From Prevotella sp. (GTDB taxonomy: Bacteria; Bacteroidota; Bacteroidia; Bacteroidales; Bacteroidaceae), in assembly GCA_017478025.1 (NCBI GenBank), contig JAFVGZ010000039.1, positions 1 to 64,000 of the forward strand: a stretch of 64,000 nucleotides of DNA. The letters run 5' to 3'. Positions 46,489 through 55,409 of the stretch are shown piece after piece (position 1 is the stretch's first letter; each line of letters starts with the position of its first letter). Under the pieces are notes generated by a model, which saw only the letters and a list, made by a program, of their open reading frames with translations, was not told where the DNA came from and did not search any database. The translations under genes were made by a program, and so were the position numbers.

Positions 46489-48114
46489 CTACTTATCACC
46501 CCTGAACGGCTTGCCGCCCTTGAAGGGCCTGCCTCCTTTGAACTGTCCGTCACCCTTGAACGGCTTACCGCCCTTGAACGGCCTGTCACCATTGAATGAA
46601 CGGTCGCCCTTGAACGGCCTGTCACCATTGAATGAACGGTCGCCCTTGAACGGCCTGTCACCATTGAATGAACGGTCGCCCTTGAATGGCCTGTCACTAT
46701 TAAAAGTTCTGTCGCCCCTGAACGGTTTTCTGTCCCCGAAGGGCTTTCTGTCATCAAAGGAGTCTCTGTCATCAAAGGACTTTCTCCTGAAGCGGTCTCC
46801 GTCTCTCTTCTCCAGGCTTCTGAAGCGGAATCCCAGAATGTCGGCTTCCTCGTTGCTTTCATTCTCTTCCTTTCTCTTCTCATAGTCACGCTTCTGCCAT
46901 GAGCGGCGCTTCTCGGCCATCTTCTGCTTCTCTTCCTCTGTCTTTACTATGCCGCCCTCCTGACGATATTCTTTGAGCTTTCCGTCAAAGATGGCATATT
47001 TCCTGTACTCACACTCCAGCGAGCCGTTGTACAGAGGCACCTTCAGCGAGGGCTTCAGTCCTATCTGCTGGAAACACTCTTCCCTGTATGACAGCACCCA
47101 GGCCTCGCCTCCCAGGAAGGCATGCTTCAGGCGCTCGCCTATCATTCTGTAGGTCTCCATCAGGTTTGACGTTGAGATACGCTCCCCGTAAGGCGGGTTG
47201 GTCACCATCACGGCGCGCCCTTCTATGCTCTGGAAGTCCCTGAAGTCCTTCTGCTCTATGGTGATATCGTTGGATAATCCCGCAGCCTTCACATTGTTCT
47301 TAGCCATATTGACGGCCTTGAAGTCTATGTCATATCCGTAGATGTGGTGGGTGAACTCCCTCTCCTGCGAGTCATCGTTGTATATCTCGTCAAAGAGTTC
47401 GCTGTCATAGTCGGCCCATTTCTCAAAGGCATACTGTTTTCTGAATACTCCCGGAGCGATATTCCTTGCTATCATCGCCGCCTCAATGGGTATAGTGCCC
47501 GAGCCGCACATGGGGTCATAGAAGTCGCACTCTCCCTGCCATCCGGTCATCATGATCATTCCGGCTGCCAGCACCTCGTTGAGCGGAGCCTCTACCTGCT
47601 CCTGTCTGTAGCCGCGACGGTGAAGGGAGTCGCCGCTGGAGTCAAGCGATACGGTGGCGTCCTCATTGTGTATGTGGATATTCAGCCTTACGTCCGGGTC
47701 GCTCACCGAGATTGCGGGACGCTTGCCCGTGCGCTCTCTGAACTGATCGACTATCGCGTCCTTCACCTTGTAGGTCACGAAGCGCGAATTGCTGAACGTC
47801 TCGCTATACACTACCGAATCAACGGTAAATGTCTTATTCTCACCGATATACTCACTCCAGTTTATCTCTTTGATTGCATCATACACCTCTTCTGCCGATG
47901 CTGCCGTGAAGCGCTTGATTGGCTTCAGTATGCGTATGGCGGTGCGCAATGAGAAGTTTGCGCGATACATCATCTCCTTGTCGCCGCGGAACGATACCAC
48001 GCGGCATCCCTTCACAACATCCTTTGCACCCAGAGCGGTCAACTCGCCGCACAACAGATCCTCAAGACCCATGAAGGTCTTTGCTATCATTTCAAATTCC
48101 TGTTCCATCTTCAA
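46489..48114 (-). CDS. THUMP-domain RNA methyltransferase (RlmL-type) with repeat tail
   Basis: 541 residues: an N-terminal ferredoxin-like/THUMP RNA-binding domain (about 1-165), then a Rossmann methyltransferase domain with the catalytic NPPYGER and PMCGSGTIPIEAAM. This is the m2G2445 23S rRNA methyltransferase type (N-terminal half of E. coli RlmL). The last about 110 residues are a basic tail (KRRSWQKRDYEKRK) and then FKGDR/FNGDR repeats. It overlaps cysE by 23 bp and is 4 bp from the peptidase. Confidence 0.9.
   Translation of the reverse strand: MKMEQEFEMIAKTFMGLEDLLCGELTALGAKDVVKGCRVVSFRGDKEMMYRANFSLRTAIRILKPIKRFTAASAEEVYDAIKEINWSEYIGENKTFTVDSVVYSETFSNSRFVTYKVKDAIVDQFRERTGKRPAISVSDPDVRLNIHIHNEDATVSLDSSGDSLHRRGYRQEQVEAPLNEVLAAGMIMMTGWQGECDFYDPMCGSGTIPIEAAMIARNIAPGVFRKQYAFEKWADYDSELFDEIYNDDSQEREFTHHIYGYDIDFKAVNMAKNNVKAAGLSNDITIEQKDFRDFQSIEGRAVMVTNPPYGERISTSNLMETYRMIGERLKHAFLGGEAWVLSYREECFQQIGLKPSLKVPLYNGSLECEYRKYAIFDGKLKEYRQEGGIVKTEEEKQKMAEKRRSWQKRDYEKRKEENESNEEADILGFRFRSLEKRDGDRFRRKSFDDRDSFDDRKPFGDRKPFRGDRTFNSDRPFKGDRSFNGDRPFKGDRSFNGDRPFKGDRSFNGDRPFKGGKPFKGDGQFKGGRPFKGGKPFRGDK
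46571..46714. repeat. 36-bp in-frame tandem repeat in the methyltransferase tail
   Basis: Three exact 36-bp units start at 46571, 46607 and 46643, with a diverged fourth at 46679. They encode the 12-residue unit RPFKGDRSFNGD. Since 36 is a multiple of 3, unit gain or loss keeps the frame. Confidence 0.95.
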
Positions 48115-49006
48115 ATCCCTTCAGGATCTTAACATTTTTATAAATTTTACTTCCTGGGGCTACATTCTCCGTAACCCACTTGTTTGCTCCTATAACGCTT
48201 CCCCTGCCAATGGTGATGCGGCCCAGAATGGTGGCGTTGCTATATACTATCACATCATCCTCCAAGATAGGATGGCGGGGAATGCCCTTGATTGGGTTAC
48301 CGTTTTCATCCAGCGGGAACGAAAGCGCCCCGAGCGTAACACCCTGATAGAGCTTCACATTGTTGCCGATGATGCATGTGGCGCCTATCACTACGCCCGT
48401 GCCGTGATCTATCGTGAAATGATGACCTATCTCTGCCGCGGGGTGAATGTCTATGCCCGTCTCCGAATGGGCCAGCTCCGAAATCATTCTCGGGATAAGC
48501 GGCACGCCGAGCAGATGCAGCTCATGAGCCAGACGATAGTTCACCAAAGTGCGTATCACGGGATAGCAGCAGATTATCTCGCTGAATGATGTGGCAGCGG
48601 GGTCACCGTTGAAGGCTGCCTCAACGTCTGTCTTCAGCAGGCAGCGAATGTCAGGCAATTTGCTCACTATGGCCTCTGAGATTTCTATGGACTTCTGGCG
48701 TATCTCATCGGTAGCGGGGTGACAACCCTCGTAGCATAAGCCCGCTACGACCTGTTTCTTCAGTATGCGAAAGAAACTCTCTGTCTCTACACCTATGCGG
48801 TACTTCAGCGTTTCCTTTCTCACCTTGTTGCGCCCGAAGAATCCGGGAAACAGAATGCCGCGCACTATCTCCATCATCTCTTTCAGTGCATCGCTTGAGG
48901 GCAGAGGCACACTCTCTTTCACCTGGTGCGACAACCCTGCGAGATTCTCAGGTGCCGACAGCTTTTCAACAGTATCCGGGAGGACAGTCTCGATATTGCT
49001 TATCAT
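48092..49006 (-). CDS. Serine O-acetyltransferase
   Basis: 304 residues: the N-terminal helical SAT domain, then the left-handed beta helix of hexapeptide repeats (IHPAAEIGHHFTIDHGTGVV, IGATCIIGNNVKLYQGVTLGA). It makes O-acetylserine for cysteine synthesis. Catalytic His and Asp are visible (SETGIDIHP, DHGTG). It is the promoter-proximal gene of a seven-gene minus-strand run. No cysK is adjacent. Confidence 0.95.
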   Translation of the reverse strand: MISNIETVLPDTVEKLSAPENLAGLSHQVKESVPLPSSDALKEMMEIVRGILFPGFFGRNKVRKETLKYRIGVETESFFRILKKQVVAGLCYEGCHPATDEIRQKSIEISEAIVSKLPDIRCLLKTDVEAAFNGDPAATSFSEIICCYPVIRTLVNYRLAHELHLLGVPLIPRMISELAHSETGIDIHPAAEIGHHFTIDHGTGVVIGATCIIGNNVKLYQGVTLGALSFPLDENGNPIKGIPRHPILEDDVIVYSNATILGRITIGRGSVIGANKWVTENVAPGSKIYKNVKILKGFEDGTGI

Positions 49007-49036
49007 AAATTCTTCTATTTTTTTCTAATTCGCGTG

Positions 49037-49068
49037 CAAAGGTACGATTAAGTTTTGAGATACACAAG
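49037..49068 (-). promoter_or_regulatory. Promoter of the cysE run, conserved-spacer type
   Basis: -7 TACCTTTG (49037-49044) and -33 CTTG (49065-49068) on the minus strand, 20 bp apart. From TCTTG to CTTTGCA it matches the rsfS promoter at all but three positions. Confidence 0.85.
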
Positions 49069-49108
49069 AAAAAGTGCTTGCATTTTACATTGGCGCATGA
49101 GTTAAGTT

Positions 49109-49174
49109 ACTTATCTCCTTGCGTTAAGTTGCTCATCTCCTTGCGTTAAGTTACTTATCTCCTTGCGTTAAGTT
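49109..49174. repeat. Three tandem copies of a 22-bp repeat upstream of cysE
   Basis: Units at 49109-49130, 49131-49152 and 49153-49174, each ending GCGTTAAGTT, with partial units on both sides. The unit matches the 22-bp unit at 16210 at 16 of 22 positions and keeps ACTT...AGTT at its ends. Confidence 0.9.
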
Positions 49175-49337
49175 ACTTATCTTCCCTGTTGGGGGCGCGG
49201 GAGGGGGTGAAACTGGGGCATGTATCGGCGGAGGATTTTTTCATGCTGCAAAGTTACAACTATCCACTTGCGGTTTACGAATACTTTGGCAATTATTTTC
49301 AAACATTTTTTCAATGGTGACAAACGATGATGACAAT

Positions 49338-49497
49338 GTGGTCATTTTGGTCATTTTGGTCATTTGTCAAAATCGAAAACGGAAAGTCAAAATCAACCAC
49401 TATAATAATAAAAATAAATATTTTTATTATTATAGTGAGCAAAATGACCACTTCCGAAATCGAAAATGACCAAAATGACCTTGACCAAAATGACCAC
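49338..49497. mobile_element. 160-bp MITE-like palindrome
   Basis: The ends are 16-bp inverted repeats (GTGGTCATTTTGGTCA), equidistant from the centre. The centre is a perfect 18-bp-arm inverted repeat (49399-49416 and 49419-49436) with a 2-base loop. Between them the arms are related but diverged. TGACAA occurs one base outside each end and could be a target duplication. No ORF encodes a transposase. Confidence 0.55.
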
Positions 49498-49741
49498 TTG
49501 ACAAGTCAGTTGTCTGCAATGTAGAAATGTAAAGAGAAGCACATGTTTCCCAAATGCTTTAACAATGCAAAAAAGCACGGTTTCATCGGCAAAAATGGCC
49601 GTATTGCATATTGGTTTTTTCTAGGTTTTTACCTCATCAACAGGGGAAAAACGACCTCATCTGCTTGACATTTCGCAAGAGGGAAACGCCCTTTAGGGCG
49701 CGCTTGTGAGAGCCATGTGTCATAAATTTTCAATTTGATTT

Positions 49742-49773
49742 CTTGCATATCTCAAAACTTAATCGTAACTTTG
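49742..49773 (+). promoter_or_regulatory. Promoter of rsfS, conserved-spacer type
   Basis: -33 CTTG (49742-49745), 20-bp spacer CATATCTCAAAACTTAATCG, -7 TAACTTTG (49766-49773). The -7 box ends 9 nt before the ATG at 49783. Confidence 0.85.
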
Positions 49774-49782
49774 CAACCAATT

Positions 49783-50145
49783 ATGACAAAAGACGTACAA
49801 ACACTGGTAGATGCCGCCATAAAAGGTATTCAAGAGAAGAAAGGCCGTAACATAAAAGTTATAGACATGGAGGGCATGGAGGGCGTGATAGCCCAAGCCT
49901 TCGTAGTGTGTGAGGGTGGTTCGCCTTCACAGGTTTCAGCTATCGTGGATTCCGTGGAAGAGACTATGCTGAAAGACCTGAAGGAGAAGACTGTCAGAAC
50001 AGCAGGAACGGAAAATTGTATCTGGGTAGCAATGGATTATGCCGACATAATCGTTCATATCTTCCTGCCAGAGGCAAGAGACTTTTATGACCTCGAGTCG
50101 CTGTGGGGTGATGCGAAAGTAACAGAAATTGAAGACATAGAATAG
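49783..50145 (+). CDS. Ribosome silencing factor RsfS
   Basis: About 120 residues from ATG 49783 (an upstream TTG lies upstream of the promoter and is rejected). RsfS binds ribosomal protein uL14 and blocks subunit joining in starvation. It shows the family pattern ALKVIDMEG-like IKVIDMEGM, FVVCEGGSPSQVSAIVDSVE and WVAMDYADIIVHIFLPEARDFYDLESLW. ftsH follows after 66 bp, a common order in Bacteroidetes. Confidence 0.95.
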   Translation: MTKDVQTLVDAAIKGIQEKKGRNIKVIDMEGMEGVIAQAFVVCEGGSPSQVSAIVDSVEETMLKDLKEKTVRTAGTENCIWVAMDYADIIVHIFLPEARDFYDLESLWGDAKVTEIEDIE

Positions 50146-50160
50146 AAAATTGCAAATAAA

Positions 50161-50205
50161 ATAGTACATTGTAAATTGTACATTGTACATCTGTAAATTG
50201 TACAT
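50161..50205. repeat. GTACATTGTAAATT array between rsfS and ftsH
   Basis: Two to three units of the GTACATTGTAAATT theme fill most of the 66-bp gap, ending 7 nt before the ftsH ATG. Confidence 0.8.
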
Positions 50206-50211
50206 AATATT

Positions 50212-52137
50212 ATGCAGCAGAATAGTTCATTAAACAACACTCCGCCACCCAAGATGCCCCGGTTCAACATGAACTGGGTGTATATCCTCATCTTTGTGGT
50301 ACTGGCGGTGATATTCTTCAGCGACACAGACAGCACCATCTCGCAAAGCTCTGCGTCACATCGCGCTTCGTACTCCAATTTCAAGGTGTATGTGAACAAG
50401 GGGTACGCATCGAAAGTAGTGGTAAACAAGACTGAGGGCAAACTTAAGATGTATGTCTATTCGCAGTACATCCGCGATGTGTTTCACCAGTCAAAGAAGG
50501 ATGCCGGAGACGACCCCTATGTGGAGGTGACCTACGGAAGCATTGACCAGGTAGAGACATACATTACCGCAAAGCAGGCAGAAGGGATATTCAAGGGCCA
50601 GCTGGAGTATGAGACGACCACGCGAAACGGCTTCATGGACCTGCTGCTGAACATTGCTCCGCTTGCGCTGCTGGTATTCCTGTGGTTCCTGCTGATGGGA
50701 CGCTTCAGCGGAGGTGCCGGTGGAGGCATCTTCAACGTAGGGCGCACAAAGGCACGCATGTATGAAAAGGGTGAGAGCCTGGGCATTACGTTTAAGGACG
50801 TAGCCGGACAGGTGGGTGCCAAGCAGGAGGTGCAGGAGATTGTGGAGTTTCTGAAGAACCCGCAGAAATACACCGAGCTGGGCGGCAAGATACCCAAGGG
50901 TGCTCTGCTCGTAGGACCTCCCGGAACGGGTAAGACCCTGCTGGCAAAGGCCGTAGCAGGCGAGGCGGATGTGCCATTCTTCTCTATGTCAGGATCAGAC
51001 TTTGTAGAGATGTTCGTGGGCGTAGGCGCGTCACGCGTGCGCGACACCTTTGCTAAAGCAAAAGAGAAAGCCCCAAGCATCATCTTTATCGATGAAATCG
51101 ACGCCATAGGACGTGCTCGCAGCAAAAATCCCGGATATGGCGGCAACGACGAGAGGGAGAACACCCTTAACGCCCTGCTGACGGAGATGGACGGATTTGG
51201 CACCAACTCAGGAGTGATAATCCTCGCAGCCACCAACCGTGTGGATATGCTTGACAAGGCGTTGCTGCGCGCAGGACGCTTCGACAGAGAGATACATGTA
51301 GATTTGCCTGACCTGCCTGAGCGCAAGGAGATATTCCAGGTGCATCTGCGCCCCATCAAGGTAGATACGAGCGTTGACATCGACCTGCTGGCACGACAGA
51401 CACCGGGCTTCTCGGGCGCCGACATCGCTAACGTGTGCAACGAGGCAGCACTCATTGCCGCACGTCACGACTCAAAGGTGGTAACGAAACAGGACTTCCT
51501 TGACGCGGTAGATCGTATCATCGGTGGATTGGAGAAAAAGACAAAGGTGATGACGGCAGAAGAAAAGCGCGCCATAGCCCTGCATGAGGCCGGTCACGCC
51601 ACTTGCTCGTGGTTCTGTCAGTATGCTAACCCTCTGATAAAGGTGAGCATCGTGCCGCGTGGACGGGCACTGGGTGCAGCGTGGTATCTGCCAGAAGAGA
51701 GACAACTGACCACAAAGGAGCAGCTGCTGGACGAGATGTGCTCGCTGATGGGCGGCAGAGCAGCAGAGGAACTCTTCACCGGACATATCTCCACAGGCGC
51801 CATGAACGACCTGGAGCGAGCAACGAAGATGGCACAGTCGATGATAGCATTCTATGGCATGAGCGAGAAACTGCCTAATATCTGCTTCTATGACAATAAT
51901 GAGTACTCTTTCTCTAAGCCTTATTCTGATGAGACAGCAAAACTCATAGACGAAGAGACGCTGAAACTGGTCAACGAGCAGTATCAGCGCGCCAAGAGCC
52001 TGCTGGAGGAGCACAAGGAAGGACACAACGCCCTTGCAGAACTGCTGATACAGAGGGAGGTAATCTTTGCCGAAGACGTGGAGAAGATTTTCGGCAAACG
52101 CCTCAGCACCTCAAGGTCAGAGGAAATACTGAATTAA
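50212..52137 (+). CDS. ATP-dependent zinc metalloprotease FtsH
   Basis: 641 residues. Two N-terminal membrane helices flank a periplasmic domain (TM1 [16 protein letters not shown]2 [18 protein letters not shown]). The AAA module has Walker A GPPGTGKT, Walker [12 protein letters not shown] and arginine finger region [10 protein letters not shown]. The peptidase has the zinc motif HEAGH. It degrades misfolded membrane proteins. A GGAGGGIF glycine stretch follows TM2, as usual. Confidence 0.98.
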   Translation: MQQNSSLNNTPPPKMPRFNMNWVYILIFVVLAVIFFSDTDSTISQSSASHRASYSNFKVYVNKGYASKVVVNKTEGKLKMYVYSQYIRDVFHQSKKDAGDDPYVEVTYGSIDQVETYITAKQAEGIFKGQLEYETTTRNGFMDLLLNIAPLALLVFLWFLLMGRFSGGAGGGIFNVGRTKARMYEKGESLGITFKDVAGQVGAKQEVQEIVEFLKNPQKYTELGGKIPKGALLVGPPGTGKTLLAKAVAGEADVPFFSMSGSDFVEMFVGVGASRVRDTFAKAKEKAPSIIFIDEIDAIGRARSKNPGYGGNDERENTLNALLTEMDGFGTNSGVIILAATNRVDMLDKALLRAGRFDREIHVDLPDLPERKEIFQVHLRPIKVDTSVDIDLLARQTPGFSGADIANVCNEAALIAARHDSKVVTKQDFLDAVDRIIGGLEKKTKVMTAEEKRAIALHEAGHATCSWFCQYANPLIKVSIVPRGRALGAAWYLPEERQLTTKEQLLDEMCSLMGGRAAEELFTGHISTGAMNDLERATKMAQSMIAFYGMSEKLPNICFYDNNEYSFSKPYSDETAKLIDEETLKLVNEQYQRAKSLLEEHKEGHNALAELLIQREVIFAEDVEKIFGKRLSTSRSEEILN

Positions 52138-52169
52138 CGCTCAAACACTTAACGCTCAAAGTTCAATGC

Positions 52170-52288
52170 TTAATCACTTTGTCTATTGCGTCGCAATTTA
52201 ATTGCGACATACAGCGAGTCAGCAAAGCAGAGCAAGAACGCTTTAATCACTTTGTCTATTGCGTCGCAATTTAATTGCGACATACAGC
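52170..52288. repeat. Two 46-bp direct repeats carrying a 19-bp palindrome
   Basis: The 46-bp unit (52170-52215 and 52243-52288) is identical in both copies and holds the palindrome GTCGCAATTTAATTGCGAC (52190-52208 and 52263-52281), 9-bp arms around a single T. It lies between ftsH and cdsA. Confidence 0.95.
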
Positions 52289-52365
52289 AAGTATAAATTC
52301 ATAATTGACCTTTCTCTCCCCTAAGGGAGCAAGTCATAAGGGTACTTTAAATCATACATTTTGCT

Positions 52366-53247
52366 TTGAATACGTTTATTGTAAGATCCATAACAGGAAT
52401 CCTGTTTGTTGCCGTCATGCTGACGTGCTTTCTGCGACCATTGGCAATGGTGCTGCTGTTCACCCTCATCACGGGGATGACAATATGGGAGTTTACCGGA
52501 CTTGTGAACGCCAGGGAAGACGTAAACACAAACCGTTTCATCTGTACCGCCAGCGGAGTGTTCCTCTTCATCGCCATAGCGGGCTACTGCTGGGGCATTG
52601 TGAATGCATCTGTATTCATACCTTATCTCCTCACGATTGTCTATCTGTTTATCAGCGAGCTATATACCAATAGCAAGAACCCTCTGAACGATTGGGCTTA
52701 CTCCATGATGTCGCAGATGTACGTTGCCCTACCCCTTGCATGCATCAACGTGCTGGCTTTCCGTACTGTGATAACAACGGGAGACATAGTTTACAACATG
52801 CTTCTGCCAATGAGCATCTTCATCTTCCTTTGGATGAATGATACCGGAGCCTATCTCACAGGCTCAATGATAGGACGCCACAAGCTGTTTCCGCGCATCT
52901 CTCCGGGCAAGACCTGGGAAGGCAGCATAGGTGGCGGCGTCCTGGTACTCATCGTGGCAGCACTCATAGCCATGATAGACCATTCACATTGGCTCGTCAA
53001 CATGGGCCTGACCTATACTGACACAGCCCTGAGCACCCCCGAATGGATGGGATTAGGCCTCACGGTGGTATTCTTTGGCACATGGGGAGACCTCGTAGAG
53101 AGCCTCTTCAAACGCACCCTGGGCATCAAAGACAGCGGGAAAGTGCTCCCCGGCCACGGAGGAATGCTCGACAGGTTTGACTCATCCCTGATGGCTCTCC
53201 CCGCAGCTGTAATCTATGTTTACACCATCACTCTTGCAGGAATTTAA
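52366..53247 (+). CDS. Phosphatidate cytidylyltransferase
   Basis: 293 residues. CdsA makes CDP-diacylglycerol, the precursor of bacterial phospholipids. It has about eight membrane helices and the CDS signature near the C-terminus (LVESLFKRTLGIKDSGKVLPGHGGMLDRFDS), preceded by NDTGAYLTGSMIGR. The start is TTG (52366): a stop lies 18 bp upstream and the first ATG (Met18) would cut the first helix. Confidence 0.95.
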   Translation: MNTFIVRSITGILFVAVMLTCFLRPLAMVLLFTLITGMTIWEFTGLVNAREDVNTNRFICTASGVFLFIAIAGYCWGIVNASVFIPYLLTIVYLFISELYTNSKNPLNDWAYSMMSQMYVALPLACINVLAFRTVITTGDIVYNMLLPMSIFIFLWMNDTGAYLTGSMIGRHKLFPRISPGKTWEGSIGGGVLVLIVAALIAMIDHSHWLVNMGLTYTDTALSTPEWMGLGLTVVFFGTWGDLVESLFKRTLGIKDSGKVLPGHGGMLDRFDSSLMALPAAVIYVYTITLAGI

Positions 53248-53249
53248 AA

Positions 53250-53312
53250 TAATTAATAATGCAAAATGCAAAATTCATAATGCAGAATGCAAAAATATCC
53301 TTTGTATATTGC
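53250..53312. repeat. AATGCAAAATTCATAATGC repeats before the LolD-like gene
   Basis: About four units of an 8-11 bp AATGCA/TTCATAATGCAG theme in the gap after cdsA. They lead into the palindrome at 53313. Confidence 0.6.
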
Positions 53313-53331
53313 GTCGCAATTTAATTGCGAC
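53313..53331. repeat. 19-bp palindrome immediately upstream of the LolD-like start
   Basis: GTCGCAATTTAATTGCGAC ends 8 bp before the ATG at 53340. It is the third of four identical copies. The flank ACATACAACGATGAT, including the start codon, is also found beside the copy at 54597. Confidence 0.95.
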
Positions 53332-53339
53332 ATACAACG

Positions 53340-53990
53340 ATGATTAAAATTACAGACATAACCAAGTCATTCGGGCACCTTCAGGTGCTCAAAGGCATAG
53401 ACCTCGAGATAGGTGACGGCGAAGTGGTGAGCATCGTAGGCCCCAGCGGAGCCGGAAAGACAACGCTCCTGCAGATCATGGGAACTCTGGACAAAGCTGA
53501 CTCGGGAACGGTAGAAATCAACGGTACCGATGTTACAAAACTGTCAAGAAACAAGCTGTCTGACTTCCGCAACAAGCACATAGGCTTCGTCTTCCAGTTC
53601 CACCAGCTGTTGCCCGAATTTACCGCAGAAGAGAACATCATGCTCCCCGCGCTGATAGGCGGCATAAAGAAGAGCGAAGCACAGCAGCGTTGCAAGGAGT
53701 TGCTGGAGTTTCTGAATCTCTCAGAGCGTGCCAAACATAAGCCCGCAGAGCTGTCAGGCGGCGAAAAGCAGCGCATAGCCGTAGCGAGAGCTCTCATCAA
53801 CAACCCAGCAGTAGTCTTTGCCGATGAACCGTCTGGCTCGCTCGACACAAAGAACAAACAGGAGTTGCACCAGCTTTTCTTTGCCCTGAGAGAGAAGTAT
53901 GGCCAGACATTCGTCATCGTCACCCACGATGAGGAACTTGCCTCTATCACAGATCGCACCATTCACATCATCGACGGCAAGATATGTTAG
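53340..53990 (+). CDS. LolD-like ABC transporter ATPase
   Basis: 216 residues from ATG 53340 (earlier TTG lies inside the palindrome). Walker [10 protein letters not shown], signature [15 protein letters not shown], Walker [13 protein letters not shown] and the H-loop VTHDEE are complete. By sequence it is of the LolD/MacB type ([34 protein letters not shown]). The permease partner (LolC/E) is not in the window. Its stop overlaps the chromate transporter gene by 7 bp. Confidence 0.92.
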   Translation: MIKITDITKSFGHLQVLKGIDLEIGDGEVVSIVGPSGAGKTTLLQIMGTLDKADSGTVEINGTDVTKLSRNKLSDFRNKHIGFVFQFHQLLPEFTAEENIMLPALIGGIKKSEAQQRCKELLEFLNLSERAKHKPAELSGGEKQRIAVARALINNPAVVFADEPSGSLDTKNKQELHQLFFALREKYGQTFVIVTHDEELASITDRTIHIIDGKIC

Positions 53991-54508
53991 AACTGTTCAC
54001 TACATTCCTGCGCATAGGCCTCTTCACCATCGGTGGAGGCTATGCCATGTTGCCGCTCATAGAGCGTGATGTAGTGGAGCGTCGAAAGTGGATAGAACGT
54101 GAGCAGTTTCTTGACCTCGTAGCCATAGCACAGTCATGCCCGGGAGTGTTTGCAATAAACATCTCCATCTTCGTAGGCAACAAAGTCAGCGGCACTCGCG
54201 GAGCCATCTGCGCCACCTTGGGCACTGCCCTACCCTCGCTCGTAATCATCCTGCTCATTGCAATGTTTGTCAGGGGAGCAGAGAACGTGGGGTGGTTCAG
54301 CGCCATCTTCGCAGGCCTGCGTCCCGCTGTAGTAGCCCTCATAGCCATTCCAACATGGAACATGGCACGAGAGGCACACATCTCTCTCTTCAACTGCTGG
54401 ATACCGATAGTATCAGCGTTGCTCATATATGCCCTGGGAGTCAATCCCATATACATCATACTTGTAGCAGGACTCGGAGGATACATCTATGGCCTGATGA
54501 AAGACTGA
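53984..54508 (+). CDS. Chromate transporter half, first subunit
   Basis: 174 residues with about five or six membrane helices. It fits the short, single-domain CHR family; the [15 protein letters not shown] and [19 protein letters not shown] motifs are conserved in the N-terminal half of ChrA. The two halves are encoded as separate genes here. Despite the name, the physiological substrate in Bacteroidales is not known. It overlaps the LolD-like gene by 7 bp. Confidence 0.9.
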   Translation: MLELFTTFLRIGLFTIGGGYAMLPLIERDVVERRKWIEREQFLDLVAIAQSCPGVFAINISIFVGNKVSGTRGAICATLGTALPSLVIILLIAMFVRGAENVGWFSAIFAGLRPAVVALIAIPTWNMAREAHISLFNCWIPIVSALLIYALGVNPIYIILVAGLGGYIYGLMKD

Positions 54509-54514
54509 GGACAA

Positions 54515-54615
54515 TGCATAATGCATAATTCATAATGAATAGTTCATAATGAATAATTCATAATTAATAATTCATAATTAATCCTTCGTCTATTGCGTCG
54601 CAATTTAATTGCGAC
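54515..54615. repeat. AATTCATAATGAATAATTC array and fourth 19-bp palindrome
   Basis: 54515-54585 repeats AATGCATAATTCATAATGA-type units. The palindrome GTCGCAATTTAATTGCGAC lies at 54597-54615, followed by ATACAACGATGATAAAAAACGC, which reads as a five-codon ORF. Confidence 0.9.
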
Positions 54616-54673
54616 ATACAACGATGATAAAAAACGCTTAATGCAAAAATAACATAACCCTTAACTCCCCACA

Positions 54674-54775
54674 TTCACGTCCCTCCCCCAAGGGGGGAGC
54701 CAGAGGGGAGCTTTCCCAAGATGGGAGCCAGAGGGGGGCTTTCCCAAGGGGGGGGCTGGAGGGGAGCTTTTAATT
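54674..54775. repeat. Three tandem GC-rich CTCCCCC/GGGGGAG repeats
   Basis: Three copies of GGGAGCCAGAGGGGAGCTTTCCCAAG-like sequence, about 30 bp each, ending at the ATG of the second transporter half. This is the most expanded member of the GC-rich family. Confidence 0.75.
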
Positions 54776-54777
54776 CA

Positions 54778-55353
54778 ATGATATACCTTTCACTTGCATA
54801 TACCTTTTTTATAATAGGCCTCTTCGGTTTCGGTGGTGGCTACGGAATGTTGTCGCTCATACAGCACGCCGTAGTGGTGGAGCATCATTGGATGACATCA
54901 GCCGAGTTCACTAACATCGTAGCCATCTCACAGATGACCCCTGGGCCTATAGGCATCAACTGTGCCACCTATTGCGGATACAAGACAATAGAGGCTGCAA
55001 CAGGCTCCATGACGATGGGAGTCATTGGAAGCCTGACAGCGACATTGGCGCTTGTGCTGCCAAGCTTCATACTGATGCTCACGATAAGCAAGCTCTTTTT
55101 GCACTACATGCACTCCCGCATGGTAGAGAATATCTTTTCAGGATTAAGACCTGCTGTGGTAGGCCTGATGCTTGCTGCGGTACTGCTGCTCTGCAACGAA
55201 GACAACTTCAGCAATCCCACATCCTCCCCCTGGCAATTCTACGTCAGCATAGCCATATTCATCGCCACATGGGTAGGAGTGAAAATCGTAAAAATCAGCC
55301 CCATAACAATGCTCCTCTACGCTGGCTTCGCAGGATTGCTGCTATTATACTAA
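54778..55353 (+). CDS. Chromate transporter half, second subunit
   Basis: 191 residues from ATG 54778, matching the usual MIYLSLAYTFFIIGLFGFGGG start (an upstream ATG at 54721 lies in the GC-rich repeats and is rejected). Motifs GGGYGMLSLIQHAVV and ISQMTPGPIGINCATYCG fit the second half of CHR proteins. It would pair with the subunit at 53984. It is convergent with tonB (56-bp gap with no clear hairpin). Confidence 0.9.
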   Translation: MIYLSLAYTFFIIGLFGFGGGYGMLSLIQHAVVVEHHWMTSAEFTNIVAISQMTPGPIGINCATYCGYKTIEAATGSMTMGVIGSLTATLALVLPSFILMLTISKLFLHYMHSRMVENIFSGLRPAVVGLMLAAVLLLCNEDNFSNPTSSPWQFYVSIAIFIATWVGVKIVKISPITMLLYAGFAGLLLLY

Positions 55354-55409
55354 AAGCACAGAAATCCATGTGAAGCAATGTGAGATTCCTCTGGCTACTT
55401 CATGATATT

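Larger units (their letters stand above)
49007..49782. other. 776-bp divergent intergenic region between cysE and rsfS
   Basis: It holds, left to right, the cysE promoter (49037), a 22-bp tandem array (49109-49174), a G-rich stretch, a 160-bp palindrome (49338-49497), an unremarkable stretch to about 49730, and the rsfS promoter (49766). No coding region is supported; the ORF at 49327-49524 is made by the palindrome. Confidence 0.8.

Noticed and set aside
49327..49524. Small ORF across the 160-bp palindrome
   Set aside because: Its repetitive residues (WSFWSF, TTIIIKI) are a direct product of the palindrome, so it is not a gene.
50532..51455. 307-codon open frame opposite ftsH
   Set aside because: Antisense to the AAA module of FtsH; Ser/Pro/Arg-rich shadow without a promoter.
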